This document shows positions 45,647-54,820 of a DNA stretch of 64,000 nucleotides, piece by piece. This DNA is from Gentiana macrophylla (lineage: Eukaryota > Streptophyta > Magnoliopsida > Gentianales > Gentianaceae). The notes under the pieces were generated by a model. It did not search any database and had not been told where the DNA came from. It worked only from the letters and a program-made list of their open reading frames with translations. A program made the translations under genes and the position numbers. How positions within the stretch are numbered: position 1 is the first letter of the stretch; every line of letters begins with the position of its first letter. The stretch covers positions 27,293,375 to 27,357,374 of the forward strand of contig CM047809.1 of the NCBI GenBank assembly GCA_026214975.1. Direction: 5' to 3'.

Positions 45647-45957
45647 AGTCTTTGTAGATGATATAATGTGGGACACTAGTCTTCGTGACTTAGTGTGTAA
45701 AGATTGTCTATATGTATTTTTATTGTTTAAAGAAATTGTCCGTTAACAAAATCAAACTCATAAAATCTACCTCAAATTTTGCAAATACGTATATACTAAT
45801 GCTCTTCGACAATTGAGTTATGTTTTCCTAATGGTCTAAATAAAGATTTCTAACTGGAATATTCTTTTATACTCAATTCATTTGAGAGGTAACATAATGC
45901 AGCCAGGATAATGACACGTCGGGTCATTTCTCCAACTGAGTGACTTTAGAAGAACTC
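45647..45957. other. Intergenic, no feature seen
   Basis: About 310 bases of AT-rich sequence between the end of element A and a LINE-like tail. No ORF of note. Confidence 0.4.
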
Positions 45958-46260
45958 CTTTTTTTTTTCTTTTTTGTTCGAAACGGATATTTTATTAATA
46001 AACACCAAAAAACTGTGCAACGGGATGTTCAAACTTTACAAAAATTAATTTAGTACATAATAATCTCTCAAATCAACTCCAAACTACCCTAAGCTCTCTT
46101 GCTCGTCGGATAGCTTCCGAAATGAAAATCACATTTGGGAGACGAGAACGATCATCTTGGTGGAACTCGTAATTGCGCCACTATCAAAGTCCTTGCACAA
46201 CCTCTCAAAACAAAAATCTTCAGAAATCAATATTATCGAGTCGCCGAGTCTTCAGGTTGA
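45958..46260 (-). mobile_element. LINE-like 3' end (truncated)
   Basis: The minus strand ends ATTAATAAAATATCCGTTTC, then GAACAAAAAAG and a poly-A tail (plus 45959-45970 reads as T-rich). That ending is typical of plant L1-type LINE 3' UTRs. No ORF2 sequence is left and no confident TSD was found. Confidence 0.45.
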
Positions 46261-46340
46261 GAAGTTAATTGGGACTTTATTCTATAATCATCCCATTTGA
46301 AGAGCGACGCAATGTGACATTGTCAGGGTAACAAAATGTT

Positions 46341-46650
46341 TTATACAATATATAATCAGGATGATGTCATGTCTGGTGACTCGTCAAATAGAGTGGACCA
46401 TCAAAGAAATACCCGAACAAATTACCATAAACATAAAACCTTCATCAGTGATAAGAGTGATTGATTCGAAAGAGATTGCACATCTTAAAAGAATTATATG
46501 CATGTGTCATTCGTTGTGTAATTTTGGTTGTGCCTCTATCATTTCTCTAAAGAGAATCTTGCAACACTTTCACCACTAGTTTGTTAATCTTTTTTTCTTC
46601 TCTCTTGGTAACGAACGCCTATTTATACTGCCCCACCCTATTTCAAATCT

Positions 46651-46704
<54 letters not shown>

Positions 46705-46983
46705 AGAAGAGAAGATCCATTCATTTTTCCCTTTCTTCTTTGTTAGATGGTTATTCTCTTTCAGCCTTTTGATTCGTCATTTTCTTTCTGAATATTTTAT
46801 TTTTATTTTTTAGAGACGAACCATTTTTTGATTATCGAAAAGATATTCATGGAAAGGGAAATTTCAAGGGTGTGTCATTGCTTCAGTGAAGTGGCGTTGG
46901 ACATTGCGGAATATCGTAGAGTAGTAGCCGAGGTTCACAACAATGGCGACACCAATGCAGAAGATACTGTTGTCTCATTGAAT
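46341..46983 (+). repeat. Gene-like fragment, copy 1 (direct)
   Basis: About 640 bases shared with 48949-49590 (direct) and 49607-50113 (inverted, shorter). The shared segment holds a probable TATA (CCTATTTATACTGCC, about 46618), a purine-rich tract, an AG acceptor-like site (ATTTTTTAG, 46805-46813) and the start of a coding frame: LIIEKIFMEREISRVCHCFS, then EVALDIAEYRRVVAEVHNNG and DTNAEDTVVSLN. The protein is conserved in all three copies but I recognise no family. It ends in a CACTA-like motif array. Confidence 0.65.
46666..46702 (+). repeat. Poly-A tract of 37
   Basis: A 37-base A run flanked by CACACACACCC and GAAGAAGAGAAG. The equivalent position in copies 2 and 3 is a shorter interrupted A tract, so the length is unstable or poorly called. 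Confidence 0.9.
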
Positions 46984-47010
46984 ATTCTAACGACAGTATT
47001 ATTGCGTTAA
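46828..47010 (+). CDS. Conserved unknown exon fragment, copy 1
   Basis: A 60-codon ORF whose body (CHCFSEVALDIAEYRRVVAE, then VHNNGDTNAEDTVVSLN) is shared almost unchanged by two further copies at 49.5-49.7 kb, while flanking non-coding sequence has more changes. The final nine codons come from the adjoining motif array and are not part of the conserved unit. It may be the first coding exon of a host gene, or a gene fragment carried by a transposon. Function unknown. Confidence 0.4.
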   Translation: MIIEKIFMEREISRVCHCFSEVALDIAEYRRVVAEVHNNGDTNAEDTVVSLNILTTVLLR

Positions 47011-47141
47011 AGCTTCAAACGACAATATTATTGGCATTAAATGGTTCTCGTTATGCCAATAATCGTTTTTTACTTCGGGGGTGGTTTAACGACAATATTA
47101 TTGCCGTTAAGAAAACTCAAACGACAATATTATTGTCGTTA
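46988..47141. repeat. Array of AACGACAATATTATTG-CGTT palindromes (CACTA-like)
   Basis: Four near-palindromic 22-24-mers at 46988, 47017, 47087 and 47119; the best is AACGACAATATTATTGTCGT at 47120. Such motifs crowd the sub-terminal regions of plant CACTA (En/Spm) transposons. No CACTA terminus with TSD was located, so this is the edge of a partial element. Confidence 0.65.
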
Positions 47142-47402
47142 TACCTAAAAACGCATTTCTCAAAAAACCAACTTTTTTTACAAATAGAAGGAGGACATAG
47201 CCTGATTTTCAATTTCCTCCAATAATAGCCCCTCTCAGCAATAATAGCCACACTTCCTCAGGAATTTCACAGTCTAATCTTTAAATAAAAAAGTCTAATC
47301 TGATAATAAAAAATCAAGCTCAATCATCATCGTATGAATGAAATTTTCAACAATAAAGTCCATAATACTATCCACGGATGTTCAGGCATACAGCTAATGT
47401 TG

Positions 47403-47535
47403 GGGTGGTTCTTGTGTGGTGTCTCCACACGGTGTGGAGACACCACACAATTTCATTATGTCTTTAAACTGTATGGTTCTTATCGTTTCACCCGTCACTT
47501 CACCTTAAAATCTCTCTCCACATAAGTATTTTCCC
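47403..47535. mobile_element. 133-bp MITE with 8-bp TSD and internal hairpin
   Basis: Ends GGGTGGTTCTTGTGTGG and, reverse complemented, GGGAAAATACTTATGTGG. A perfect TSD TAATGTTG occurs at 47395-47402 and 47536-47543. Just inside the left end is an almost perfect hairpin, TTGTGTGGTGTCTCCACAC against its reverse complement with a two-base centre. A related inverted copy lies at 50445-50595. Confidence 0.85.
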
Positions 47536-47611
47536 TAATGTTGATATGATAATTTGAGCTGAATTGACAAGTTTTCTGATATTAAATTCGAATTCCCAAA
47601 CACGAATGAAA

Positions 47612-47612
47612 A

Positions 47613-47648
<36 letters not shown>
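47612..47648 (+). repeat. (AAT)12 microsatellite
   Basis: About twelve AAT/ATA units, ending AAAAGG. Its minus reading makes an artificial poly-Leu ORF. Confidence 0.95.
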
Positions 47649-47649
<1 letters not shown>

Positions 47650-47676
47650 GGCAAAGTAGTAGGAGCCTAGGAGCTT

Positions 47677-47876
47677 GACCCCGATCCCCTACGGTACAAA
47701 AAAGCACAAATACGGGCGTCTTGATGCAAAAACAAGATCGTTCGATCCAAACGACGCCGTTTTGTTCCGATCTAAAAAAAAACACAATCAAAACAGCGTC
47801 GTTTTGGCCCGAAACGAAGCCGTTTCGGGTGCACCGCACCGCACAGCACACACACGCACAGCAGGGGATCGCGAGT
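47677..47876. mobile_element. 200-bp MITE-like element with 11-bp TSD
   Basis: An 11-bp direct repeat CCTAGGAGCTT at 47666-47676 and 47877-47887 flanks ends GACCCCGATCCCCT and, reverse complemented, ACTCGCGATCCCCT. The interior is rich in AAACGACGCCGTTTTG-type words. A TSD of 9-11 bp suggests a Mutator-like element, though the TIR is short. Confidence 0.7.
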
Positions 47877-47890
47877 CCTAGGAGCTTATC

Positions 47891-48210
47891 ACCGTGTTTG
47901 TTTTCGTTGAATTTTTTTTGAAGTTTTTTTATATTATTTTATCAATTAATTTTTACAATTTTCACACCAATCACTTCTTCAACTACAAATAAAAAATATT
48001 AAATTATATTTCACTATTTCACTTTATATACTATTTTATTCATTATATTACTTTATTTCAATTTCTCTCACTAATCATTTCTTCATCTATACAAATTTCA
48101 AAAAAATATTTTAACTTTCTAATCATTACTTCAATCATTTTTATTATATTTTATAATCCACTAGTATATAAAACACTCCAAAATAAATTTCAACACAAAA
48201 CAAACGGAAC
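47891..48210. mobile_element. 320-bp AT-rich MITE, copy 1
   Basis: Ends ACCGTGTTTGTTTTCGTTGA and, reverse complemented, GTTCCGTTTGTTTTGTGTTG. The whole element is related to 51120-51440, with shared CACCAATCA, TTCAACTACAAATAAA, ATTTCAAAAAAATAT and TTTCTAATCATTACTTCAAT blocks. No TSD was recognised. Confidence 0.75.
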
Positions 48211-48500
48211 GTGAGATGTTTACCTTCCATAGTACTGAAGCCATGAACCTCCGATCCAACGATACTCCCTAAAACGCTACGTACTATGCATTTCTCCACC
48301 ACTTCGATTACCTGGAGAACAATCAAAGGAGGACTCGATCGATTTTCATATATCATCATAAATCACAAGGTACAATATTTATAGCTACTTCCAGGGATTT
48401 TCCCTCTATACAAAATATCCAAAATACCCTTAATAAATCAATATACAAATCAACACTTTCCATAATACTATTTTCTACAATAATACTTTCCATATCGTAA
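48211..48500 (-). repeat. 3' LTR part of a minus-strand Copia remnant
   Basis: Follows the PPT on the minus strand and begins near TATTACGATATGGAAAG. The far border was not determined. Confidence 0.5.
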
Positions 48501-48930
48501 TACCCCCTCAAGTTGGAGCGTGGAGGTCTCGAACGCCCAACTTGCGCAATAAAAACTCAAACTGTTGTCGACCAAGCGCCTTCGTAAAAATAACCGCCAA
48601 CTATTCCTTCGTTGGAACATACAAAGGACAAATCAAGCCATCCGTGATAGCATCACGCACAAAGTGACAAGAGGATGACTCACCCCCAGCTTGCCAAGTA
48701 ACTGTTTCAACCATTTCAACTCACAGGTTACAAAGGCCATAGACTGATATTCCGCTTCAGCGGAAGACCGAGAAACCGTTGTTTGCTTCTTGGACACCTA
48801 GGAGATAGGCGAAAGTCCAAGAAAGACAAACAACCACTCAACGAACGACGCGTCAAAGGGCAACTCGCCCAGTCTGAATCGCACCAACCTTCACGAATAT
48901 GAGAACTGTCGGACCGTCAAATATAGTGGA
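48501..48930 (-). pseudogene. Copia RNase H, C-terminal remnant
   Basis: On the minus strand, [20 protein letters not shown], then [15 protein letters not shown] and HPLVTLC at 48810-48630, then LGVRDLHAPT-GG just before a PPT (TTGAGGGGGTA, 48500-48512). These are the end of a Copia polyprotein and its polypurine tract. It is cut at about 48930, where the duplicated gene-like fragment begins. Confidence 0.8.
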
Positions 48931-48948
48931 CCTTCAAAGAAATCCTGA

Positions 48949-49590
48949 TTATACAATTTATAATCAGGATGATGTCATGTCTGGTGACTCGTCAAATAGA
49001 GTGGACCATCAAAGAAATACCCGAATAAATTACCATAAACATAAAACCTTCGTCGGTGATAAGAGTGATTGATTCGAACGAGATTGCACATCTTAATAGA
49101 ATTATATGCATGTGTCATTCTTTGAGTAATTTTGGTTGTAAATCTATCATTGCTCTAAAGAGAATCTTGCAACACTTTCACCACTAGATTGTTAATCTAT
49201 TTTCTTCTCTCTTGTAATTTAACGCTTATTTATATCGCCCACCCTATTTCAAATCTTCATAAAAAAGCCCAAAAAAAAATAGAGAAGAAGAAGAAAGTAA
49301 AAAGAAAAAAGAAAAGAAGATCCATTCATTTCCCCTTTCTTCCTTGTTAGATGGTTATTCTCTTTCAGCCTTTTGATTCGTCATTTTCCTTCTGAATCTT
49401 CTACTTTTATTTTTTAGGGGCGAACCATTTGTTGATTATCGAAAAGATATTAATGGAAAGAGAATTTTCAAGGTTGAGTCATTGCTTCAATGAAGTGGCG
49501 CCGTTGGACATTGCAGAATATCGTAGAGTAGTAGCCGAGGTTCATAACAATGGCGACACCAATGCAGAAGATACCGTTGTTTCTTTGAAT
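48949..49590 (+). repeat. Gene-like fragment, copy 2 (left arm of palindrome)
   Basis: The direct second copy of the unit at 46341-46983. The last 499 bases (49091-49589) form the left arm of an inverted repeat with 49607-50113. It has a TATA-like TTATTTATATCGCCC (about 49223) where copy 1 has TTTATACTGCCCC. The coding part carries a two-base change around GTGGCGCCGTTGGAC that breaks the frame. Confidence 0.75.
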
Positions 49591-49764
49591 TAGTGTTGCC
49601 AGCCATTTCAAAGAAACAACGGTATCTTCTGCATTGGTGTCGCCATTGTTGTGAACCTCGGCTACTACTCTACGATGTTCCGCAATTTCCAATACCACTT
49701 CACTGAAGCAATGACTCACCCTTGAACTTTCCCGTTTCATGAACATCTTTTCGATAATCAACAA
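49468..49764 (-). CDS. Conserved unknown fragment, copy 3, reading through the palindrome
   Basis: A 98-codon minus ORF. The first 53 codons (SRVSHCFSEVVLEIAEHRRV, then VAEVHNNGDTNAEDTVVSLK) are the conserved fragment. The remainder is the antisense of copy 2, read through the palindrome centre, and is not expected to be meaningful. The predicted hairpin RNA would be about 1 kb. Family unknown. Confidence 0.35.
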   Translation of the reverse strand: MLIIEKMFMKRESSRVSHCFSEVVLEIAEHRRVVAEVHNNGDTNAEDTVVSLKWLATLIQRNNGIFCIGVAIVMNLGYYSTIFCNVQRRHFIEAMTQP

Positions 49765-50113
49765 ATGGTTCGGCCCTAAAAAATAAAATAAAAGATTCAG
49801 AAAGAAAATGACGAATCAAAAGGCTGAAAGAGAATAACCATCTAACAAAAAAGAAAGGGGAAAATGAATGGATCTTCTTTTTTTTTTTTTCTTTTTCTTT
49901 CTTCTTCTTCTGTTTTTTTTTTTTCTTGGTCTTTTTTTTTTGTGAAAATTTGAAATAGGGTGCCGCAGTATAAATAGGCGTTCCTTACAAAGAGAAAAAA
50001 AGTAAAGATTAACAAACTAGTGGTGAAAGTGTTGCAAAATTTTCTTTAGAATAATGATAGAGGTGCAACCAAAATTACATAACGGATGACACATGCATAT
50101 AATTCTTTTAAGA
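49607..50113 (-). repeat. Gene-like fragment, copy 3 (right, inverted arm)
   Basis: Reverse complement of copy 2. The arms are separated by a 17-base spacer (49590-49606). Copy 3 shares some readings with copy 1 rather than copy 2 (for example CTTAAAAGAATTATATGCAT), so the arms are not a simple recent fold-back of copy 2. Confidence 0.75.
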
Positions 50114-50444
50114 GATTGTGGGAAAGTCGTTGACTAATTCTTCACATAGGAGTGGTCAGTAGTTAAATAACTTAATTTTAAGTGGAGGCTCAGTTGGAAA
50201 ATTTTAATTTAGCATTGAGTGTATTTAAGTAGCAAATTTTGCTTCTTTACTATTAAAACACGTTTAAAAGTTAAAATCTTATAAGTTAGTGCACAATTAT
50301 TTACAATTATATAAAAGATACTTTATGACTTATAAAAACACCACAGGTTGGTGATGGTTTGTTGTCAATGTAATGTACATTCATGAATGTGATTCTGATC
50401 CGGTCAAATCTACCTAATGTTTCCATTGTATAGTGGGTTTCTTG
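50114..50444. other. Intergenic, no feature seen
   Basis: AT-rich spacer between the palindrome and the MITE at 50445. The minus ORF covering 50307-50597 mostly reads the MITE and is not credible. Confidence 0.4.
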
Positions 50445-50595
50445 GGGAAATACTTGCGCGGTGATGGAATTTTGAGGTGAAATTACGGATGAAACGATCT
50501 GAACCACACTATTTAAATACAGAATGAAACTATATGATTGTGGTGTCTCCACAAGGTGTCTCCACACGTGTGGAGACACCACACAAGTATTTCCC
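50445..50595. mobile_element. MITE related to 47403-47535, inverted
   Basis: Ends GGGAAATACTTGCGCGG and, reverse complemented, GGGAAATACTTGTGTGG. The interior aligns in reverse with the 133-bp copy (GTTTCAT..TGTATTTAAA, ATCGTTTCATCCGT). It contains TGGTGTCTCCACA followed by a second TGTCTCCACACGTGTGGAGA hairpin, i.e. an extra unit. No TSD is seen. Confidence 0.75.
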
Positions 50596-51119
50596 AAGGC
50601 CTTGTTTGGTTTCGGGTGGTGTTGGATCCATTTGGATCCAACTCAATATCTTATTTATCATTATTTTATTATTTTATTATAAATTTTCATATCAATCATT
50701 CAACATCAACAAATAAAATAATATTAATCAATTTATTTTATTCACCCACTATGTATTTAACCATTATTTTTTCAATATAATACTTTAAGTGTACGACTTA
50801 TGCCTTTTGGTCTTTAGACATGAATTTTAAAGATATATTGAAATTAAAATAGCTCCCATATGATAAATTAATGTTTGATTGGAAATTGTAACTTGTTTTT
50901 GAGTTTTGCCACTACAGTTTAAATTGTAGATTAAGAAGAAGTGTCAATTTACAATAAATAAATAAAAAAACTGCGAACGAAGAAGATATAATGCATACAA
51001 AATATTGAAACAGAGCTTATAGAAAATGAATGTTATATGAGCCTTTGGGTAAGTGTCATAAGAATGCATAGGGATGTCACAAATTCGATTATTCTTTGAG
51101 ATGTTATATAAAAAAAACT
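50596..51119. other. Possible MITE start (GTTGGATCCA hairpin) and AT-rich spacer
   Basis: GGCCTTGTTTGGTT, then TGTTGGATCCATTTGGATCC (a 10-base-arm hairpin), followed by T/A-rich sequence to about 50790. It looks like one end of another Tourist- or hAT-like element, without a partner end. Nothing was seen at 50800-51110. Confidence 0.35.
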
Positions 51120-51440
51120 GTTGTGTTTGTTTTGAAGAGAGTTTTTTTTTTTTTTTTGAGGTTTTTTTTACATCACATCACCAATCATTTTTTACAATTC
51201 TCACACCAATCAAATCTTCAACTACAAATAAAAAAATATTAAATCATCTCTCATCATTTCATTTTATCAATTTTATTACATTTTTTATCATTATTTTATT
51301 CATTATTCTATTTTATTTCACCAATCATTTCATAATTTATACAAATTTCAAAAAAATATCTTAACTTTCTAATCATTACTTCAATCACTTTAACTAAAAA
51401 ATCCAAAAAAAAAAAAACTTCAACCCAAAACAAACACAAC
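51120..51440. mobile_element. 321-bp AT-rich MITE, copy 2
   Basis: Ends GTTGTGTTTGTTTTGAAG and, reverse complemented, GTTGTGTTTGTTTTGGGTTG. Same family, orientation and length as 47891-48210. ORFs inside it are shadows of the AT-rich sequence. Confidence 0.8.
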
Positions 51441-51589
51441 CCATGAGTTTCACTTTTATCCTTGAATAAGTGTCCGACTCTGTAAACATCAATCGGGTCG
51501 AACTCTTAAAAGTCAATACAATCAATTGGGTCGAAATCCTAAAATTCAATACACTTGGTCGTGGGCACCGGGGTTTTAAGAAAAAAAAT

Positions 51590-52101
51590 TGTAAACAAAA
51601 GCAATTCAAACAGTAAATATGTCGGAAATTGATAAAACACATAAACAAAGAGAACACAGTGATTTAACGTGGTTTGCGGCGTTGTACCAACTACTCTACA
51701 GACAGAATATGAGACATTTTATTATGCATAAAGTTACAAGGATTTTCACACTCTATATTAATAACATCAATTGGTATTTATAGGTACAATTCCCTAAACC
51801 CTAGCCGCCGTAAGATCTTTGTCAGAACTGCCATAAATGCCCCAGATGTGGATCCCAGCTCAAGTGACTCCACCAGACGAAACTCAGCTCAGCTGACTTT
51901 CTTAGACTTGTAATCAAGCAGACTGATTGCAGAACTCAAAAGTGTTCATATACTCTGCAGACTACTGAACAGAAGGATCTTAGTTGACTTTACCAGCTGA
52001 CTTCCACAGACATGAACACTATTGATCAGGAGACCATCATTCTCAGCTGATCCTAGATTTAGTTCCACCAGATTTGGAGATCAAGTCACACTATGCTGAC
52101 A
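51590..52101 (-). repeat. 3' LTR of Copia element E
   Basis: On the minus strand it starts TGTCAGCATAGTGTGAC at 52101, right after PPT AAGGTGGAGATT. Its U5 side matches the right LTR (AATTGATAAAA, GTGATTTAA-GTGGTTT, CGGCGTTGT, CACTCT, CCTAAACCCTA). The left border near 51590 is truncated or diverged. Confidence 0.75.
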
Positions 52102-52133
52102 AATCTCCACCTTGATTTGAACTCCAGTTCAAA

Positions 52134-52910
52134 TCAACCAGACTGCATAACCAGATGTACTGTACCAGATGCATTCTTCAAAGCCAGGATGTACTGTACC
52201 AGAATTTTCCACATAACCCACTCAGCTGATCTGCCCTCAGCTAAGTATCCAGACTTCAGATTATAAATTTGAATGTTCGGCAAGTCCAGACACGACTGAA
52301 ACTTGCTTTGTTGAACTGGTTTAGTAAGCATATCAGCACGATTCTCCTTGCAACTCAACCCTCTTCTCATTCCTTAGAAAATGATACCTCACATCTATAT
52401 GCTTGGTTCTCTCATGGTGAACCTAATCCTTAGCGAAACATATTGCACTCAAACTGTCACAATATATCTCTGTTTGATCTTGATGTAGGCCCAAATCACC
52501 AACTAGTCCCTTCACCAGATACCCTCATTGGCTGCTTCAGTAAGAGCCATATTCTGCCTCGATAGTTGATAAAGCCACTGTGGCCTGAAGAGTATAGCTT
52601 TCCAGCTGACAACTGAAGGTCCCAATGTGAAAACATAACTAAGCATAGATTTTCTGCTGTCCACATCACATGCATAATCAGCATCACAGTACCCTGTGAC
52701 CAGACCTTGAGTATCATCTCCATAAATGAGACCAACATCAGCTGTACCTCTCAAGTACCTGAATATTCTTTTCATAGCTTTCCAATGTTCCTTTCCCGGT
52801 TGAGCCATAACCATGCTGACAACACTGACTGCTTGAGCCAAATCAGGCTTAGTGCAGACCATGGTATACATCAAACTACCAACTGCACTAGCATATAGAA
52901 CTCTTGACAT
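52134..52910 (-). pseudogene. Element E RT end and RNase H
   Basis: The minus frame 52910-52512 reads LYASAVGSLMYTMVCTKPDL, KAMKRIFRYLRGTADVGLIY and GYCDADYACDVDSRKSML, the RT-RNase H connection and first RNase H block. ALTEAANEGIW (a change from the usual YMA-EA-KE-WL) ends the frame. The C-terminal ENRADMLTKPVQQSKFQSCL lies at 52370-52134. Two frame breaks separate them. Confidence 0.85.
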
Positions 52911-52922
52911 GTACTCTTTCTC

Positions 52923-53720
52923 CTATGCTGATTGTGAATCATAAACAGACAACTGAACATTAGATTCCATTGGAGTATCTATTGGTTTTGCAGCAGACAT
53001 GCCAAACTTGGCCAAAATCTTTTGTATATAACCTTGATGAGACAAGAATAGCTTCCTCAGAATCCTATCCCTCCAAATCTCCATCCCTAAAATCTTTTTG
53101 GCTGCACCCAAATCTTTCCTTTCAAACTCAGCACTGAGAAGGTTTTTCAGATATTGAACATCAGACTTCTCTCTTGCAGCTATCAATATGTCATCCATAT
53201 ACATGATAAGATAGATGTGTGATGCAGATGTGTGATCCATCTCTCTACTGACAGTGATACACACAACAGTCATATGGACTTCTATTATAACCAAGGTGGA
53301 TCATATAACTGTCAAACCTTTTGTACCACTGCCTTGGAGCGTGCTTCAGTCCATAAAGGGCTTTTTCAACCTACAAATAATTGCCAGGAACTTGGAACCC
53401 CTCTGGCTGAGTCATGTATATCTCCTTATTTGCCTCACCATGTAAAAGGATTGTCTTCATATCTAACTGCTCAAGTTCAAGACCCTATCGTGCCACCATT
53501 TCTAGTAACACTTTGATTGAAATGTGTCTGACCACTGGTGAGAATTTCTCATCAAAGTCCACCCCTTCTTTCAGACTGGACCCTCTTGCAACCGAATGTG
53601 CCGTATACTTGACTCCTTTTGCCTCAGTCATTCATCATTTATTGAATATCCACTTGCAAGTTACAACTCTCCTCTCTTGTGGCTGTTTGACCATATCCTA
53701 AATCTGATTCTTCAGTAATG
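52923..53720 (-). pseudogene. Element E reverse transcriptase
   Basis: The minus frame 53294-52923 contains IYLIMYMDDILIAA with an intact DD pair, LLSAEFERKDLGAAKKILGM and HQGYIQKILAKFGM. Upstream, 53720-53300 reads across frames RLVAKGY-like, PVVRHTSIKVLLEMVA-like and KALYGLKH-like blocks. The region matches Tork-type RT. It is mainly intact, with two or three frame breaks. Confidence 0.85.
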
Positions 53721-54199
53721 AATCCATTTCATCTCTCATGGCGGCAAGCCATTGAGATGCTTCAGAACATGTCATTGTTTACTTGTAAGTAGAAGGTTCA
53801 AAACCATCCACTTCTTCTGCAACTTAAAGTGAATATCCAACCATTTCCCAACATTGGATCTTCTAGCTCTGCAAACAGTTATACTTTGCTAACCCAAGTT
53901 CCCTGTTTGATTATAAGCTGACCCCTGTTCAGCTAAATGGCTTAGACCAGATTCCGGTAGATGTCTTACCAGACCAGATGAGTGGTGGCTGTCAGCTGAG
54001 TGTTGCATCTCAGTTTACTCCACCTGAAGCTCTACTTGACTGTTAGCCCTCTCAGATTCAACACTGGTTTCAACCTTAGCAGTCCTCTCCACTGATAGTT
54101 GGGCATAGAACTCTCATCGATAACAACATCTCTGTTGAGAATAACTCTGTTCTTTGCTGATGACCCGATTTTGTAACCCTTCACCCCATCTTCATACCC
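53721..54199 (-). pseudogene. Element E integrase-RT linker
   Basis: This region normally encodes a Ser/Pro/Glu-rich, poorly conserved linker. Here it includes short frames with PTTH/EISQLT-type words and a YRDVVINEST-like block near 54120 (minus), the end of the integrase GAG-type tail. The frame is broken repeatedly. Confidence 0.55.
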
Positions 54200-54820
54200 T
54201 ACAAACACTTATTTCTTAGATTTTGGCTCCAGTTTCCCTTCACTGGCAATATAGTAAATTGTGCTCTCAAAAACCTTTAAAACAGAGTATTCAATAGGCT
54301 TACCTGACGACATCTCAACTATTATTTTGAGATTGATCCTTGTGTGAGGATTCTTATTGATTAAGAATGAAGATATGCTTACAGCCTCTGCCCAAAATCT
54401 CCTTGACAACCCAGCATGAAAGAGCATGCATCTTGCTCACTCCAGAAGAGTTTGATTTAGCCTCTTAGCTACCCCATTATGCTGAAAAGTATTCCCGACT
54501 GTATGATGCCTGGGAATACCCTCATTTCTACAAAATTCATCAAACTCAGACCAGCAGAATTCCAGACCATTATATGTTAGAAGCCTCATGATCTTCTTCC
54601 CTGTATGATTCTCCACTAGAGCCTTCCAATGCTTGAAAATATTGAATGCGCACTCTTTTGTTTCATCATCACAACCCAAGTCATTCTTGAATAGTCATGT
54701 ATGAATTACACAAAATATCTATGAACACCCAATGATTCCACCTTTGATGGCCCCCAACAATTTGAATGAATATAATCAAATGATGACTTTGTGTTGTGTA
54801 CCTATTTTGAGAACTTGCTC
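54200..54820 (-). pseudogene. Element E integrase catalytic core
   Basis: The minus frame 54679-54437 reads FNIFKHWKALVENHTGKKIM, then RLLTYNGLEF, where the catalytic Asp of the usual SDNG-E-- block is Tyr, then GN-FQHNGVAKRLNQTLLE. The frame 54427-54209 continues MLFHAGLSRRFWAEAVSISS, FLINKNPHT and YSVLKVFEST. Loss of the catalytic Asp predicts an inactive enzyme. Confidence 0.85.

Noticed and set aside
46581..46772. Lys-rich 63-codon ORF
   Set aside because: The Lys run is the 37-base poly-A tract in the leader of fragment copy 1.
47582..47851. Minus ORF with a poly-Leu run as a signal peptide
   Set aside because: The Leu run is the (AAT)n microsatellite read backwards.
51074..51364. 96-codon Phe/Ile-rich ORF as a membrane protein
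   Set aside because: It is the AT-rich interior of a MITE also present at 47.9-48.2 kb, where the frame is not kept.
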